This document shows, one piece after another, positions 35,868 through 44,941 of a stretch of DNA of 46,736 nucleotides (positions within the stretch are counted from its first letter, which is position 1; each line of letters starts with the position of its first letter). The position numbers and the translations under genes are program-made. The notes under the pieces are model-generated. The model saw only the letters and a program-made list of their open reading frames with translations. It ran no database searches and had not been told where the DNA came from. Source of the stretch: Acinetobacter terrestris (lineage in GTDB: Bacteria; Pseudomonadota; Gammaproteobacteria; Pseudomonadales; Moraxellaceae); assembly GCF_004331155.1 (NCBI RefSeq), contig NZ_SJNZ01000026.1, positions 1-46,736 on the forward strand, given 5' to 3'.

Positions 35868-35895
35868 TAAAAAAGCACTTCTAGGTGCTTTTTTA
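35868..35895 (-). terminator. terminator after the cold-shock gene
   Basis: Stem AAAAAAGCAC / GTGCTTTTTT around a short TTCTAG loop, directly after the stop codon of the cold-shock gene; the minus-strand 3' side is a T-run. Confidence 0.8.
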
Positions 35896-35909
35896 ATACT
35901 AATTACTAC

Positions 35910-36125
35910 TTATACAGCAACAATATTCACAGCATTCGGGCCTTTTTGACCTTGAGTAACACTGAATTCAACTTGCTGACCTTCCATTAAGGTTTTGAAG
36001 CCTGAACTGGCGATTTCGCTAAAGTGAGCGAAAACATCTGGACCTGATTCTGGCTGGATAAAACCGAAACCTTTAGTTTCGTTGAACCACTTTACAGTAC
36101 CTTTAACAACATTTGAATTAGACAT
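35910..36125 (-). CDS. CspA-family cold-shock protein
   Basis: A 71-residue single cold-shock domain, a single-strand nucleic acid-binding RNA chaperone. RNP1 is [18 protein letters not shown], which includes the VFAHF of RNP2; it begins [14 protein letters not shown] and ends [20 protein letters not shown]. The sequence is canonical. A long AT-rich untranscribed or 5' leader region precedes it, as is common for cold-shock genes. Which csp paralogue it is cannot be told from the window. Confidence 0.95.
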   Translation of the reverse strand: MSNSNVVKGTVKWFNETKGFGFIQPESGPDVFAHFSEIASSGFKTLMEGQQVEFSVTQGQKGPNAVNIVAV

Positions 36126-36403
36126 AATAAATCCTACTGATTTTTAATAATTTTTAGCCATTTTATTGACTGAATATAACTTTGAAAATAATAAAGAATG
36201 GAACTTAAAATCTGAAAAAACGAAGGATTATGACTAAAACTGCGATACTTAAAGAAGATTTACCGAAACAAGACTTTTTTTCTAGTTGAGTGAACTATAT
36301 AGTAAAAAAATAAATAATCAAGTTTTCTTATATATATATTTATTTATTTTATAAAAGATAAAGATTCATTAAAAACTTTAGTTATTTCAATAATATTTAT
36401 CTT
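36126..36403. other. AT-rich spacer upstream of the cold-shock gene
   Basis: Very AT-rich DNA with homopolymer runs. It should hold the cold-shock promoter and long leader, but I see no unambiguous -10/-35 pair or conserved cold-box to mark. No gene is supported here. Confidence 0.4.
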
Positions 36404-36544
36404 TTATTGTATTTGTAACAAAATAAGGTTACCGTGCTGATCTAGTAATTTTGATAAGTAATGAATGCGTTTATATAGCTCTGTAATAACAATATTAGCC
36501 TTTTTGATTTCGGGAATGATGGTTTTTTCCCATATACAAAACAC
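36404..36544 (-). CDS. candidate 46-aa small protein
   Basis: A short frame in the long spacer upstream of the cold-shock gene. It starts with GTG at 36542-36544, preceded by a strong GGAGGG at an 8 nt spacing, and encodes MFCIWEKTIIPEIKKANIVI followed by TELYKRIHYLSKLLDQHGN and LILLQIQ. The amphipathic Lys/Leu/Ile pattern in the middle is helix-like and codon use looks coding. No family is recognised. Confidence 0.45.
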   Translation of the reverse strand: MFCIWEKTIIPEIKKANIVITELYKRIHYLSKLLDQHGNLILLQIQ

Positions 36545-36621
36545 GAATCACCCTCCAAATTTGACCACTTTATTTATTGCTCAATAGTTAAGTCCAATAG
36601 AAAAAACCGCATAACAGGCGC

Positions 36622-36658
36622 TTTTTTGTATTCGTCATACTGACGAATACAAAAAAAA
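36622..36658. terminator. strong symmetrical hairpin, bidirectional terminator-like
   Basis: Perfect stem GTATTCGTCA / TGACGAATAC with a TAC loop, flanked by six T residues on the left and eight A residues on the right, so the stem extends to 16 bp. It would terminate RNA on either strand, although no gene ends right beside it. Confidence 0.65.
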
Positions 36659-37102
36659 TATCATTTCCTTTAACCTTTATTAAGTTAAATAAAGGGACTT
36701 TTTTAGGCAAGTTTTCTTAAATTTTTTAGCATAAAAAGACTCTGATTTGATATGAATGGACAAAAAAAGTTAATATTTTTTCATTCCATAAATACTTTAA
36801 ATTTATGGGTTTAATTAAAAACCCTTATACGAGATTCAAGTTATATCGAATTTATGGATTACAAATTCCCATTACTTCTTTTAACAGTTTTTTCAATAAC
36901 ATTGATAGAATTTTAATGATTAGAAAACAATTAAATATAGTGAGAACTGTGTCTATAACATCATCATGTAAAATATTCGTCATGATGATAGAGATAAATA
37001 ATACAGTAAATAAAAAGTATAAAAATGAATGTTCATTACACGAAAAGTGGGTAATACCCCCATTTTTAATTGAACTAATGGGTAGAAAATTCAAAGCCCT
37101 TG
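36659..37102. other. AT-rich spacer, no supported gene
   Basis: Open frames exist on both strands (36805-37113 plus, 36852-37094 minus) but overlap each other, lack ribosome-binding sites, and encode low-complexity Ile/Asn/Phe-rich sequence. I do not support either. The region probably represents decayed accessory DNA next to the following IS remnant. Confidence 0.4.
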
Positions 37103-37302
37103 TTATTGTTTAAAATTAGGTGGACAACCATTTACTGACATATGAGGTCGTTCATGATTATAAAAGTACTGCCATAAGGTTGTACAGTCTTGAACCTCAC
37201 TAAGCTCTCTAAATAAATATTGGTTTAGGCATTCGTATCGAACTGTGCGATTAAATCGTTCAACATAGGCATTTTGTTGAGGGTTACCTGGCTGAGTAAA
37301 GA
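37103..37302 (-). pseudogene. C-terminal remnant of an IS3-family OrfB
   Basis: On the minus strand the frame reads FTQPGNPQQNAYVERFNRTV, then RYECLNQYLF and YFYNHERPHMSVNGCPPNF to a stop at 37103. This is the Glu-motif region and C-terminus of an IS3-family transposase. It is interrupted at 37302 by the IS630-family element. The sequence beyond that element (after 38192) does not obviously continue the same transposase, so the remnant was already truncated or was trimmed later. Confidence 0.8.
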
Positions 37303-37307
37303 TATAG

Positions 37308-37802
37308 TCAAACTACTTTATTATCCATACAGGATTCGAAAAAAACTCGAAATAATTCATCGACTGAGTCGATCAACCATTCTTTACGCTTACGTTTAAC
37401 CCATGCCCACATCTGTTCTATAGGATTTAAATCAGGGCTGTATGCAGGAAGCCAAAGAATTTTATGCCCTTGTTGTTCCAATAACTCCAGAATATCTGCT
37501 CTTTTATGAAATGCTGCATTATCCATAACCACTACACTATTTTCAGGTAATGCTGGTATGAGGAATTGCTCAATCCAAAAATGAAAAACATCTGAATTGA
37601 TTTTGCAGTCAAATAAACCTACTGAAAATAAATACCCTTTATGGATTGCTCCAATGGCATTGGTCTGATTCTTTAATTGCCAATTATATTGCCCTAAACA
37701 GGGTACTCCTTTTCGTGAGTAGCCATGAGGTCTGTAATCATGTGACTTAAAACCACTTTCATCCAGATAAATAATCGGGTGGGTTTTTTCTAATTCATTC
37801 AC
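37308..37802 (-). CDS. IS630-family transposase, catalytic half
   Basis: A 164-residue DDE_3 catalytic domain. Asp/Glu residues lie in PIIYLDESGFKSHDYRPHGY, in VVVMDNAAFHKRADILELL, and in PAYSPDLNPIEQMWAWVKRK. The ATG at 37802 is probably not the true start. The domain is expected to be made as a fusion with the upstream frame by slippage on the A7 run, because KTLSHPKADTKLRDKFIQQV continues in this frame upstream of the ATG. Confidence 0.88.
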   Translation of the reverse strand: MNELEKTHPIIYLDESGFKSHDYRPHGYSRKGVPCLGQYNWQLKNQTNAIGAIHKGYLFSVGLFDCKINSDVFHFWIEQFLIPALPENSVVVMDNAAFHKRADILELLEQQGHKILWLPAYSPDLNPIEQMWAWVKRKRKEWLIDSVDELFRVFFESCMDNKVV

Positions 37803-37849
37803 TTGCTGAATAAATTTATCCCTAAGCTTTGTATCTGCTTTAGGATGGC

Positions 37850-38155
37850 TTAACGTCTTTTTTTAACTGTAATATTTAAGCGCTTTAATGCAGCACCAAT
37901 AGATGAAACACCACAATTAAAACGTGCAGCACGTTCATATTGATAAGCATCAGGATACTTTTCAACATCTTCACGTAAAGCATCATCGTTAATTTTAGAA
38001 GGTTTACGTACACGAGTTTTTTTAATCTCTATACGTTTCTTCCATTCAACAATGGTATTTTTATTAATTTCAAATTGTGCAGCTACCGCTCGAATAGAAT
38101 AACCTTCCTCAAGCTTAGCTAAAATTTTACGTCTAAAATGTTCTGAATAACTCAT
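37850..38155 (-). CDS. IS630-family transposase, DNA-binding half
   Basis: A 101-residue frame beginning MSYSEHFRRKILAKLEEGYS, with a helix-turn-helix (IRAVAAQFEINKNTIVEWKK) and a second DNA-binding segment (CGVSSIGAALKRLNITVKKR). It ends just after the A-rich slippage site and precedes the catalytic frame. The layout is that of IS630 elements with programmed frameshifting. Confidence 0.88.
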   Translation of the reverse strand: MSYSEHFRRKILAKLEEGYSIRAVAAQFEINKNTIVEWKKRIEIKKTRVRKPSKINDDALREDVEKYPDAYQYERAARFNCGVSSIGAALKRLNITVKKRR

Positions 38156-38290
38156 TGCACCATTGTATTAGTTTTATAATGATTTGACTATATCCCTTGA
38201 GTGAAGGTGAAGTAGGCTATGGTAAGAATTAATGTCGTAGGTGAAAATAAGATGAGATAATTTTTATTTTATTGAACTTTATTTTAGACA

Positions 38291-38323
38291 TAAAAAAAGA
38301 GAGCCAAAGGCTCTCTTTTTTTA
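38291..38323 (-). terminator. terminator after the Ala-rich lipoprotein gene
   Basis: Stem AAAGAGAGCC / GGCTCTCTTT around AAA, with A- and T-runs on either side, 18 nt beyond the stop codon on the minus strand. Confidence 0.85.
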
Positions 38324-38340
38324 CTTAATAATCGTAAAGA

Positions 38341-38622
38341 TTATTGAGCTTTAGGTGCAGCTTCAGAAGCAGCAGTAGCGTCAGCAGCAGCGTCAACAGC
38401 TACAGAAGCAGCGTCAGCAGCTTGAGAAGCAGCAGCGTCAGCAGCAGGAGCAGCTTCAACAGTAGCAGCAGAAGCAGCAGCTTCAGCTTCAGATGCAGCA
38501 ACTACAGCTTCAGATGCAGCAGAGTTAGCGTCAGCAGCAGCGTCTTCAGTTTTTTTAGCACAACCAACGAAAGCTAAAGTAGTAGCAACTGCAGCAGCAA
38601 TAGCGATTTTTTTGAATAACAT
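38341..38622 (-). CDS. Ala/Ser/Asp-rich small lipoprotein
   Basis: 93 residues. The signal peptide MLFKKIAIAAAVATTLAFVG ends in a lipobox with Cys (FVGC-AKK). The mature part is a low-complexity chain of Ala with spaced Ser, Glu, Asp and Val (DAAADANSAASEAVVAASEA), likely helical and possibly coiled-coil, in the manner of small envelope lipoproteins such as Lpp, but with no recognisable heptad certainty. It is encoded by GCA/GCT- and TCA-rich codon repeats, so the DNA is repetitive. Function unknown. Confidence 0.8.
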   Translation of the reverse strand: MLFKKIAIAAAVATTLAFVGCAKKTEDAAADANSAASEAVVAASEAEAAASAATVEAAPAADAAASQAADAASVAVDAAADATAASEAAPKAQ

Positions 38623-38623
38623 G

Positions 38624-38988
38624 GCATCACTCTCTAAAATATGAGATTAAAAAAAACCTATGTTAGCCTGTTGAGTGCTTTTATTCTTCCTAATATTTGT
38701 TAGGCAGTAACAATGCAAAGGCAGTCTAACTGGTCTGCAAATATGCTATCACTGCGCATTTTGAATTACTACTAGGCAGCAGACGAAAAATGATAAAAAT
38801 GATGAAAAATGAGCAATTTATTAACAGAAAATAACAATCAAGTGGAGGGTTTATATTGGATAAGTACTAAATAACTTGCTAAAAACTATAGTATTTTTTG
38901 TATGAATATTTTAACAATCATAAACTTGCATAAAAGTTTACAATAAAAATGACCAATTGTAGTTTTATGTAAACAAAGTCAACCAAAT
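38624..38988. other. intergenic region between rho and the lipoprotein gene
   Basis: About 365 bp of AT-rich DNA holding the lipoprotein promoter and leader. I see no supported gene, and no repeat apart from the rho terminator that follows. Confidence 0.4.
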
Positions 38989-39017
38989 AAAAAGGCTATC
39001 GTTATAGATAGCCTTTT
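38989..39017. terminator. terminator after rho
   Basis: Stem AAAAAGGCTATC / GATAGCCTTTT around GTTATA, just beyond the rho stop codon; A- and T-runs on both sides make it work in either direction. Confidence 0.85.
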
Positions 39018-39042
39018 ATATATAAAATAATAATGAATCGAA

Positions 39043-40311
39043 TTAGCTAGTTGCTTTACGTTTCATTTGATCGAAGAAATCATCATTGGTTTTGGTTTCT
39101 TTCATACGATCGAGCAAGAATTCCATTGCCGCCAATTCATCCATAGGGTGAAGCAGCTTACGCAGAATCCAGACTTTACGTAGGTTGTCTTCGCTCATGA
39201 GGCGTTCTTCACGACGTGTGCCAGATTTCTTGATATTCATCGCAGGGAACACGCGTTTTTCAGAAATGCGGCGATCAAGCGTGATTTCCTGGTTACCTGT
39301 ACCTTTGAATTCTTCGTAGATCACGTCATCCATTTTACTGCCAGTTTCAATCAAGGCAGTAGAAATGATGGTCAATGAACCACCTTCTTCAATATTACGT
39401 GCTGCACCAAAGAAGCGTTTAGGACGTTCAAGCGCATGTGCATCTAAACCACCCGTAAGTACCTTGCCTGATGAAGGAATAACCGTGTTATATGCACGCG
39501 CTAAACGAGTGATCGAGTCAAGCAGAATAACCACATCTTTCTTGTGTTCTACCAAACGTTTTGCTTTTTCGATGACCATTTCTGCAACTTGAACGTGACG
39601 AGCAGGTGCTTCATCAAATGTTGATGCAACTACTTCACCACGAACTGTACGTTCCATTTCGGTAACTTCTTCTGGACGTTCGTCAATCAGAAGCACAATA
39701 AGGAAACATTCAGGGTTGTTACGTACAATCGACTGCGCGATGGTTTGCAACAACATTGTTTTACCGGCTTTAGGCGGTGCAACAATAATTGAACGCTGAC
39801 CTTTACCAATTGGTGCAACCAAGTCAACCACACGTGAGGTCAAATCTTCAGTGGTACCGTTACCTAACTCCATAATCAATTGTTCCGTTGGGAACAATGG
39901 AGTTAAGTTTTCGAACAGGATTTTGTTCCGTGAGTTTTCAGGTGTGTCGTAGTTAATTTGATTCACTTTTAATAAGGCAAAATAGCGTTCGCCTTCTTTC
40001 GGTGGGCGAATCGTTCCTGTAATCGTATCGCCAGTACGTAAGTTAAAGCGACGAATTTGAGATGGGCTGACATAAATGTCATCAGGACCTGCAAGATATG
40101 AACCTGCTGCAGAGCGGAGGAAGCCAAAACCATCAGATAGAATTTCTAAAACACCATCACCAAAAATTTCTTCGCCATTCATTGCATGGCGCTTTAAGAT
40201 GGCAAAAATGATGTCTTGCTTACGGTTACGAGCCATTCCTTCTAGGCCCATAAACTCGGCAATCTTGATGAGTTCGCCAATCGGTTTTTTCTTGAGTTCA
40301 GTTAAATTCAT
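39043..40311 (-). CDS. rho: transcription termination factor Rho
   Basis: Hexameric RNA-dependent ATPase that ends transcription at rho-dependent sites. The 422-residue protein has the Rho_N helix bundle ([20 protein letters not shown]), the RNA-binding OSB domain ([20 protein letters not shown] and [16 protein letters not shown]), the Walker A site [14 protein letters not shown], Walker [17 protein letters not shown], and the Q-loop/R-loop region ending [20 protein letters not shown]. The frame is open to 40410, but the ATG at 40311 begins the standard N-terminus and gives the usual length. No Shine-Dalgarno is obvious. A leader of about 210 bp separates it from trxA and may hold the autoregulatory site. 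Confidence 0.97.
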   Translation of the reverse strand: MNLTELKKKPIGELIKIAEFMGLEGMARNRKQDIIFAILKRHAMNGEEIFGDGVLEILSDGFGFLRSAAGSYLAGPDDIYVSPSQIRRFNLRTGDTITGTIRPPKEGERYFALLKVNQINYDTPENSRNKILFENLTPLFPTEQLIMELGNGTTEDLTSRVVDLVAPIGKGQRSIIVAPPKAGKTMLLQTIAQSIVRNNPECFLIVLLIDERPEEVTEMERTVRGEVVASTFDEAPARHVQVAEMVIEKAKRLVEHKKDVVILLDSITRLARAYNTVIPSSGKVLTGGLDAHALERPKRFFGAARNIEEGGSLTIISTALIETGSKMDDVIYEEFKGTGNQEITLDRRISEKRVFPAMNIKKSGTRREERLMSEDNLRKVWILRKLLHPMDELAAMEFLLDRMKETKTNDDFFDQMKRKATS

Positions 40312-40590
40312 AGGGGGTCTGATAGAATCAAAATTCTGGAATAGAGATGAGGAAAGGGAGCAACATTCAGCCGCTTGCACGCAAAAAAAGTAACGTAATT
40401 GTATTTGCACAATAACAATTCAGAGATCTGATTCATTGTTTCGAAGAAAAAAGTGTAAAAACAATTTCTGTTGCCGAGCGGCGATCTTATGTGTTGTGTC
40501 TTGTAAGAAAATTGCGGATTGAAAATCCTTTATTCCTTGAACATGCAATATAAGAGAGAATACAGCTTTTGTCAATTTATAGACGAAAAA

Positions 40591-40616
40591 AATACGCTAT
40601 CCGGAGATAGCGTATT
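40591..40616 (-). terminator. terminator after trxA
   Basis: Perfect 10 bp stem AATACGCTAT / ATAGCGTATT with a CCGGAG loop, followed on the minus strand by a T-run. It lies between trxA and rho and so separates their transcription at least partly. Confidence 0.8.
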
Positions 40617-40640
40617 GGATTAAATTGAACTGTTTTTGAA

Positions 40641-40967
40641 TCAGATGTTTTCTTCAATAAATGCAGTCAATTTAGATTTTGGTGCTGCGCCTACTTGCTG
40701 CGCAACAACTTCACCATTTTTGAACATCAATAGTGCAGGAATGTTGCGGATGTTGTAATTCACGGCAGTTGCTTCACAAGCAGTTACGTCAACTTTAACA
40801 ACTTTAACTTTGCCTTCGAATTCTGTAGAAAGTACTTCTAATACAGGTGCAATCGCTTTACATGGTGCACACCAGCCTGCCCAGAAATCGACAAGTACAG
40901 GAACGTCAGATTGTAAAACGTCAGCTTCGAAGTTTGCATCAGTTGTGTTTACGATATTGCCAGACAT
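40641..40967 (-). CDS. trxA: thioredoxin
   Basis: A 108-residue cytoplasmic thioredoxin. The order of elements is canonical: VPVLVDFWAGWCAPCKAIAP with the redox site, KVKVVKVDVTACEATAVNYN, then IRNIPALLMFKNGEVVAQQV with the cis-Pro. The active site is WCAPC rather than the usual WCGPC, a variant expected to shift the redox potential slightly. It also has an extra Cys in the VTACE segment. It is transcribed towards rho, the common trxA-rho pairing. It diverges from ppx across a 259 bp spacer. Confidence 0.95.
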   Translation of the reverse strand: MSGNIVNTTDANFEADVLQSDVPVLVDFWAGWCAPCKAIAPVLEVLSTEFEGKVKVVKVDVTACEATAVNYNIRNIPALLMFKNGEVVAQQVGAAPKSKLTAFIEENI

Positions 40968-41226
40968 GGATATGCTCCAAATAAGATTTTAAGATAGTTT
41001 TATATCTATAAGTATTACATAGCCTCGTTTAACTATGTAGGGGGATATGTAGATTTTCAGACATTATAATGAGTTTGTCTAATTGATGCTCACGATATTG
41101 ATAATCGTGTCATGCAATTGTCAATCATTAAAAACATAAAAACTGCTTCATTTGTGTTTATAAATGGCTTTTAAATTGCATGTATGTGAATTACTCTAAG
41201 CATAATTCTTATAGGTTCATTGAATA

Positions 41227-42747
41227 ATGTCAGATTTTTTGATTGATGAAGAGTTACTTGCTGCTATCGATATGGGGTCGAACAGTTTTCATCTTGCTAT
41301 TGCGCGTGTAGACCATGGCGAAGTAAAGAAAGTTGCTTCAATGTCAGAAAAAGTACAATTGGCTGCAGGTCTGGATGAAAATAAAAATTTGACTGAAGCT
41401 GCACAGCAACGTGGTCTGGCCTGTTTGGCACGTTTTGTCGGGCGCTTAAGTTCAGTGCAAGCAAAGCGGATGCGAATTGTAGCCACCAATGCTTTACGTC
41501 AAGCCAAGAATGGTCATGAATTTATTCAAAAAGCCGCAGAAATTTTACCCAAACCGATTGAGATCATTGCCGGTCGTGAAGAAGCGCGTCTGATTTATTT
41601 GGGTGTCTCGCATACTATGGCCAATAGTGGCCGTCGTCTGGTGATTGACATTGGTGGTGGTTCTACAGAACTGATTATTGGTGAAGAATTCGAGCCAATT
41701 CATACCGAATCTTTACAAATGGGCTGCGTAGCCTTTACCAAAGCTTACTTTAGCGATGGTGAAATTAACCAGAAAAATTTTGATAAAGCGGTCGTTGCTG
41801 CACGTAAAGAACTTTCAGGCATTGCCAATACCTATAAAACAGCGGGTTGGGATACAGTTGTCGGTTCAAGCGGAACCATTAAAGCCTGCCGTCAAATTAT
41901 CGTAAATATGGGCTGGAGCGATGCGCAAGAGAACTTGACACGCGAAGGTCTAGAAAAACTTAAAGAAAAATTACTTAAATTTAAGCATATCTCTGAAGTC
42001 GATTTTGATGGTTTAAAAGAAGATCGCCGAGCAGTTTTGCCAGCAGGGGTTGCCATTTTATATGCTGTGTTCGATGTACTTGAATTGAACAAGTTGGTGT
42101 ATTCCGATGGCGCATTACGTGAAGGTGTGATGTATGACTTGCTGGGTCGTTTCCAGCATGAAGACATTCGCGACCGAAGTGTGCAAGCGTTGATGGGGCG
42201 TTATAACGCAGATCCCAAACAGGCTGAACGTGTGGTGAAAACTGCGCAGCATTTATTTGATGGTGTGGCTAAGACACTGAATTTAAATAGTGAAGACAGT
42301 GATTTATTACGTCGTGCGGCCTATTTGCATGAAATTGGCCTGGCGATTAGTCATGCCGGTTATCACCGTCATGGGGCCTATTTGTTGCAGCATTCAGATA
42401 TTGCCGGCTTCTCGCAAATTGATCAAAACCACCTTTCACACTTGGTAGCACATCATCGTCGTAAGTTACGCAGTGACAGCCGGGTGGATGTGATGAAGGT
42501 GGGCGGTAGCAAATTAGTTTACCTAAGTCTATTGCTTCGTCTTGCCGTTTTGCTGAATCATAGTCGTAGCGATGAGATGCTTCCTGCCATTGAATTAAGT
42601 GTCGACAATGAGCAACAATGGCAACTAAGCGTTTCTGGCGATGCCAAACAATGGCCTTTGCTTGTAGCAGACTTGCACGATGAACAGGTGCAGTTCAAGC
42701 ATTGGGATATTGAATTGAATATTCAGTCGGAACAATTTGTCTATTAA
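41227..42747 (+). CDS. ppx: exopolyphosphatase (Ppx/GppA family)
   Basis: Hydrolyses terminal phosphates from polyphosphate, and possibly pppGpp. The 506-residue protein has the ASKHA phosphate-binding loops LAAIDMGSNSFHLAIARV and RRLVIDIGGGSTELIIGE, the TNALRQAKNGHEF motif, and an HD-like C-terminal domain (YLHEIGLAISHAGYHRHGAY). Length agrees with Ppx (about 500) rather than shorter Ppx1 forms. The choice between Ppx and GppA rests on family-level resemblance and the trxA-divergent position. Confidence 0.9.
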   Translation: MSDFLIDEELLAAIDMGSNSFHLAIARVDHGEVKKVASMSEKVQLAAGLDENKNLTEAAQQRGLACLARFVGRLSSVQAKRMRIVATNALRQAKNGHEFIQKAAEILPKPIEIIAGREEARLIYLGVSHTMANSGRRLVIDIGGGSTELIIGEEFEPIHTESLQMGCVAFTKAYFSDGEINQKNFDKAVVAARKELSGIANTYKTAGWDTVVGSSGTIKACRQIIVNMGWSDAQENLTREGLEKLKEKLLKFKHISEVDFDGLKEDRRAVLPAGVAILYAVFDVLELNKLVYSDGALREGVMYDLLGRFQHEDIRDRSVQALMGRYNADPKQAERVVKTAQHLFDGVAKTLNLNSEDSDLLRRAAYLHEIGLAISHAGYHRHGAYLLQHSDIAGFSQIDQNHLSHLVAHHRRKLRSDSRVDVMKVGGSKLVYLSLLLRLAVLLNHSRSDEMLPAIELSVDNEQQWQLSVSGDAKQWPLLVADLHDEQVQFKHWDIELNIQSEQFVY

Positions 42748-42797
42748 CAAGTTATTGGTTAACAAGCTATTGTTAGTTTCGGGATAATGGTCGACCT

Positions 42798-43622
42798 ATG
42801 AAAAATAAAGCTGCTCAATCTAAAGCATGGACAACGGTTCAAATTGCACGTCATCCAGAACGTCCGCAATTTTTGGATTATGTTGGTGAAATTTTCACTG
42901 AATTCGATGCTTTACATGGTGATCGGTTGTTTGGTGATGATGGTGCAATGATCGGTGGCTTGGCACGTTTTAATGGTCAGCCAGTCATGATTGTTGGACA
43001 ACACCGTGGCCGTAGCACGCGTGAAAAATTGCAACACAACTTCGGGATGAGTAATCCTGAAGGCTATCGCAAATCACAGCGTTTACTGGACATGGCAGAA
43101 CGATTTAATCTGCCAGTATTTACCTTTATTGATACCATGGGTGCATATCCGGGTGTGGGTGCAGAAGAACGCGGTCAGGCAGAAGCCATTGCAACCAGTC
43201 TGGCACAGCTTTCAAGCTTGAAAGTGCCTGTGATTGCAACAGTATTGGGTGAAGGCGGTTCAGGTGGTGCACTGGGTATTGGTGTGGCAGACCGTGTGGT
43301 GATGCTGTCTCACAGTATTTATTCTGTGATTTCTCCTGAAGGTTGTGCATCCATTTTGTGGAAAACTGCGGAAAAAGCTGAACAAGCCAGTGAAGCATTG
43401 GCACTCACTGCTGAAAAACTACAAAAAATGGGTATCGTGGAATATGTAGTGGATGAAGGTGAAGGCGCGCATTTGCAGCCTGAACAAGTCATGCAAGCTC
43501 TTAAAGATGTGTTACAACAGGCTTTAGAAGAATTGCAATCGATGGATGCGAATGAAAGATGCGAAGCACGTTACCAGCGTTTAATGAAGTTTGGCAGCGA
43601 CAATTTAGGTCTGGCGTCTTAA
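42798..43622 (+). CDS. accA: acetyl-CoA carboxylase carboxyltransferase alpha subunit
   Basis: AccA forms with AccD the carboxyltransferase that makes malonyl-CoA, the first committed step of fatty-acid synthesis. The 274-residue protein shows the crotonase-like fold features: [38 protein letters not shown], the acyl-CoA and oxyanion segments [18 protein letters not shown] and [17 protein letters not shown], and [15 protein letters not shown]. Length is somewhat shorter than E. coli AccA (319), as usual for Acinetobacter. Its 3' end overlaps the start of tilS by 64 nt. Confidence 0.96.
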   Translation: MKNKAAQSKAWTTVQIARHPERPQFLDYVGEIFTEFDALHGDRLFGDDGAMIGGLARFNGQPVMIVGQHRGRSTREKLQHNFGMSNPEGYRKSQRLLDMAERFNLPVFTFIDTMGAYPGVGAEERGQAEAIATSLAQLSSLKVPVIATVLGEGGSGGALGIGVADRVVMLSHSIYSVISPEGCASILWKTAEKAEQASEALALTAEKLQKMGIVEYVVDEGEGAHLQPEQVMQALKDVLQQALEELQSMDANERCEARYQRLMKFGSDNLGLAS

Positions 43623-44941
43623 AACAAATCCAGTGCTTTCCTATCGAGAGCACTTTTTTAATTGGATGTAGTGGCGGCATGGATTCCATGCTGTTGTTGC
43701 ATCTGATGTCTTATTTATACCCTGAAAAAATCCGTGCCATCTACATCGATCACCAATTGCAAGAAAGTAGTGCAGATTGGGGACAGTTTGTGTCTGATCA
43801 ATGTGCTGCGCTGAATGTACCTTGTATTGTTGAAAAGGTCGAAGTACAAGCAGGCAACCTGGAACAACAGGCACGTAGCGCACGTTATCAAGCCTATTCA
43901 AAACATTTAAAAGCCAATGAAATTTTAGTGCTGGCGCATCATCAGCAAGATCAGGCGGAAACTTTAATGTTGCGTTTGCTCTCCGGTGCCGGCGTGCAGG
44001 GTCTAGCTGCCATGAAGCAGGTCGATGTTCGCGCGCAATTCACGATCTGGCGACCGTTGCTCGATATCTCGCGTGAGCAGATTTGCCAATGGGCCGTCCA
44101 ACTCAATGTGCAAAATATTGAAGATCCCACCAATTTAGATCGCCATTATGATCGTGCCTGGTGCCGTCATGAATTATGGTCAGTATTGCAAAATCGCTAT
44201 CCTAAAATGCAACAGGCACTTAGCCGCACCAGTTATTTAATGCAAGATGCTGACGAAATTCTGCAAGAGGTATTACAACAAGATTTGGCACTTTGTGGAT
44301 CGGCAACTGAACTGGATTTAAAAAAATTATCCCAATTATCCAGCGCACGTCAAAGACAACTGTTATCTGCGTGGATGAAAGGGCAGGAGATCTATCGTCC
44401 TAGTTTTGAGATGGTGGAACGCGTATTGCATGAAGTGATTGCCTCCAAATCCGATGCACAGGCCGCTTTGCACTGGAATCAATATTATTATGTGCGTTAT
44501 CAACAAAAACTTTATCGATTAAGTTCAGCAGAATATCTGGCTGAAAAAAACCAAGCTCATATTTCAGCGCAAGTAATCTGTTTGGAATTAAACCAAAATA
44601 TTAAAGTGCTTTGTGGACAGTATGTTACAGAAACTGCAAAAATTGGATTGTCAGCCTCGTTGTTAGGCAAAGAATTGAATCTGGTCATGCGCCAAGGCGG
44701 AGAAAAAATTCATTTGCATGGACGAGTGGGAACCTGGCCGTTAAAAAAAGCCATCCAGGAAGCACAAATTTTTCCTTGGCAGCGTTATACAATTCAAATA
44801 TTAAGCATAGATAATGTTATGCTTGGTGTTTTTACACCGAAAGGGTTTTGGTTAGCTCAATCTGAATATTGTGAAGTCGGTGGTTGGCGACCAAATTTGA
44901 TCTCTTCGTTAAAAAATTCTAAGTCGAGTATTGATTCATGA
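43559..44941 (+). CDS. tilS: tRNA(Ile)-lysidine synthase
   Basis: TilS attaches lysine to C34 of tRNA-Ile(CAU), so that it reads AUA. The 460-residue protein has the PP-loop ATPase motif [17 protein letters not shown], the [20 protein letters not shown] segment, [15 protein letters not shown], and the later C-terminal domains typical of long TilS. The ATG at 43559 lies inside accA, giving an overlap of 64 nt. A later start would remove the helix before the PP-loop, so I keep this one, although it has no separate ribosome-binding site outside the accA coding sequence. Its stop overlaps proC by 4 nt. Confidence 0.92.
   Translation: MRSTLPAFNEVWQRQFRSGVLKQIQCFPIESTFLIGCSGGMDSMLLLHLMSYLYPEKIRAIYIDHQLQESSADWGQFVSDQCAALNVPCIVEKVEVQAGNLEQQARSARYQAYSKHLKANEILVLAHHQQDQAETLMLRLLSGAGVQGLAAMKQVDVRAQFTIWRPLLDISREQICQWAVQLNVQNIEDPTNLDRHYDRAWCRHELWSVLQNRYPKMQQALSRTSYLMQDADEILQEVLQQDLALCGSATELDLKKLSQLSSARQRQLLSAWMKGQEIYRPSFEMVERVLHEVIASKSDAQAALHWNQYYYVRYQQKLYRLSSAEYLAEKNQAHISAQVICLELNQNIKVLCGQYVTETAKIGLSASLLGKELNLVMRQGGEKIHLHGRVGTWPLKKAIQEAQIFPWQRYTIQILSIDNVMLGVFTPKGFWLAQSEYCEVGGWRPNLISSLKNSKSSIDS

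Larger units (their letters stand above)
37305..38190 (-). mobile_element. apparently intact IS630-family element at a TA target
   Basis: Inverted ends TAGTCAAA at the left and TTTGACTA at the right are each flanked by TA (37303-37304 and 38191-38192), the IS630/mariner target duplication. It holds two frames joined by an A7 slippage site (near 37857-37864). It interrupts an IS3-family remnant. All catalytic residues are present and no palindromic insertion is seen. Confidence 0.85.

Noticed and set aside
36805..37113. Plus-strand frame of 102 codons, and an overlapping 80-codon minus-strand frame
   Set aside because: Low-complexity AT-rich sequence, no ribosome-binding site on either strand, mutual overlap, and no recognisable domain.
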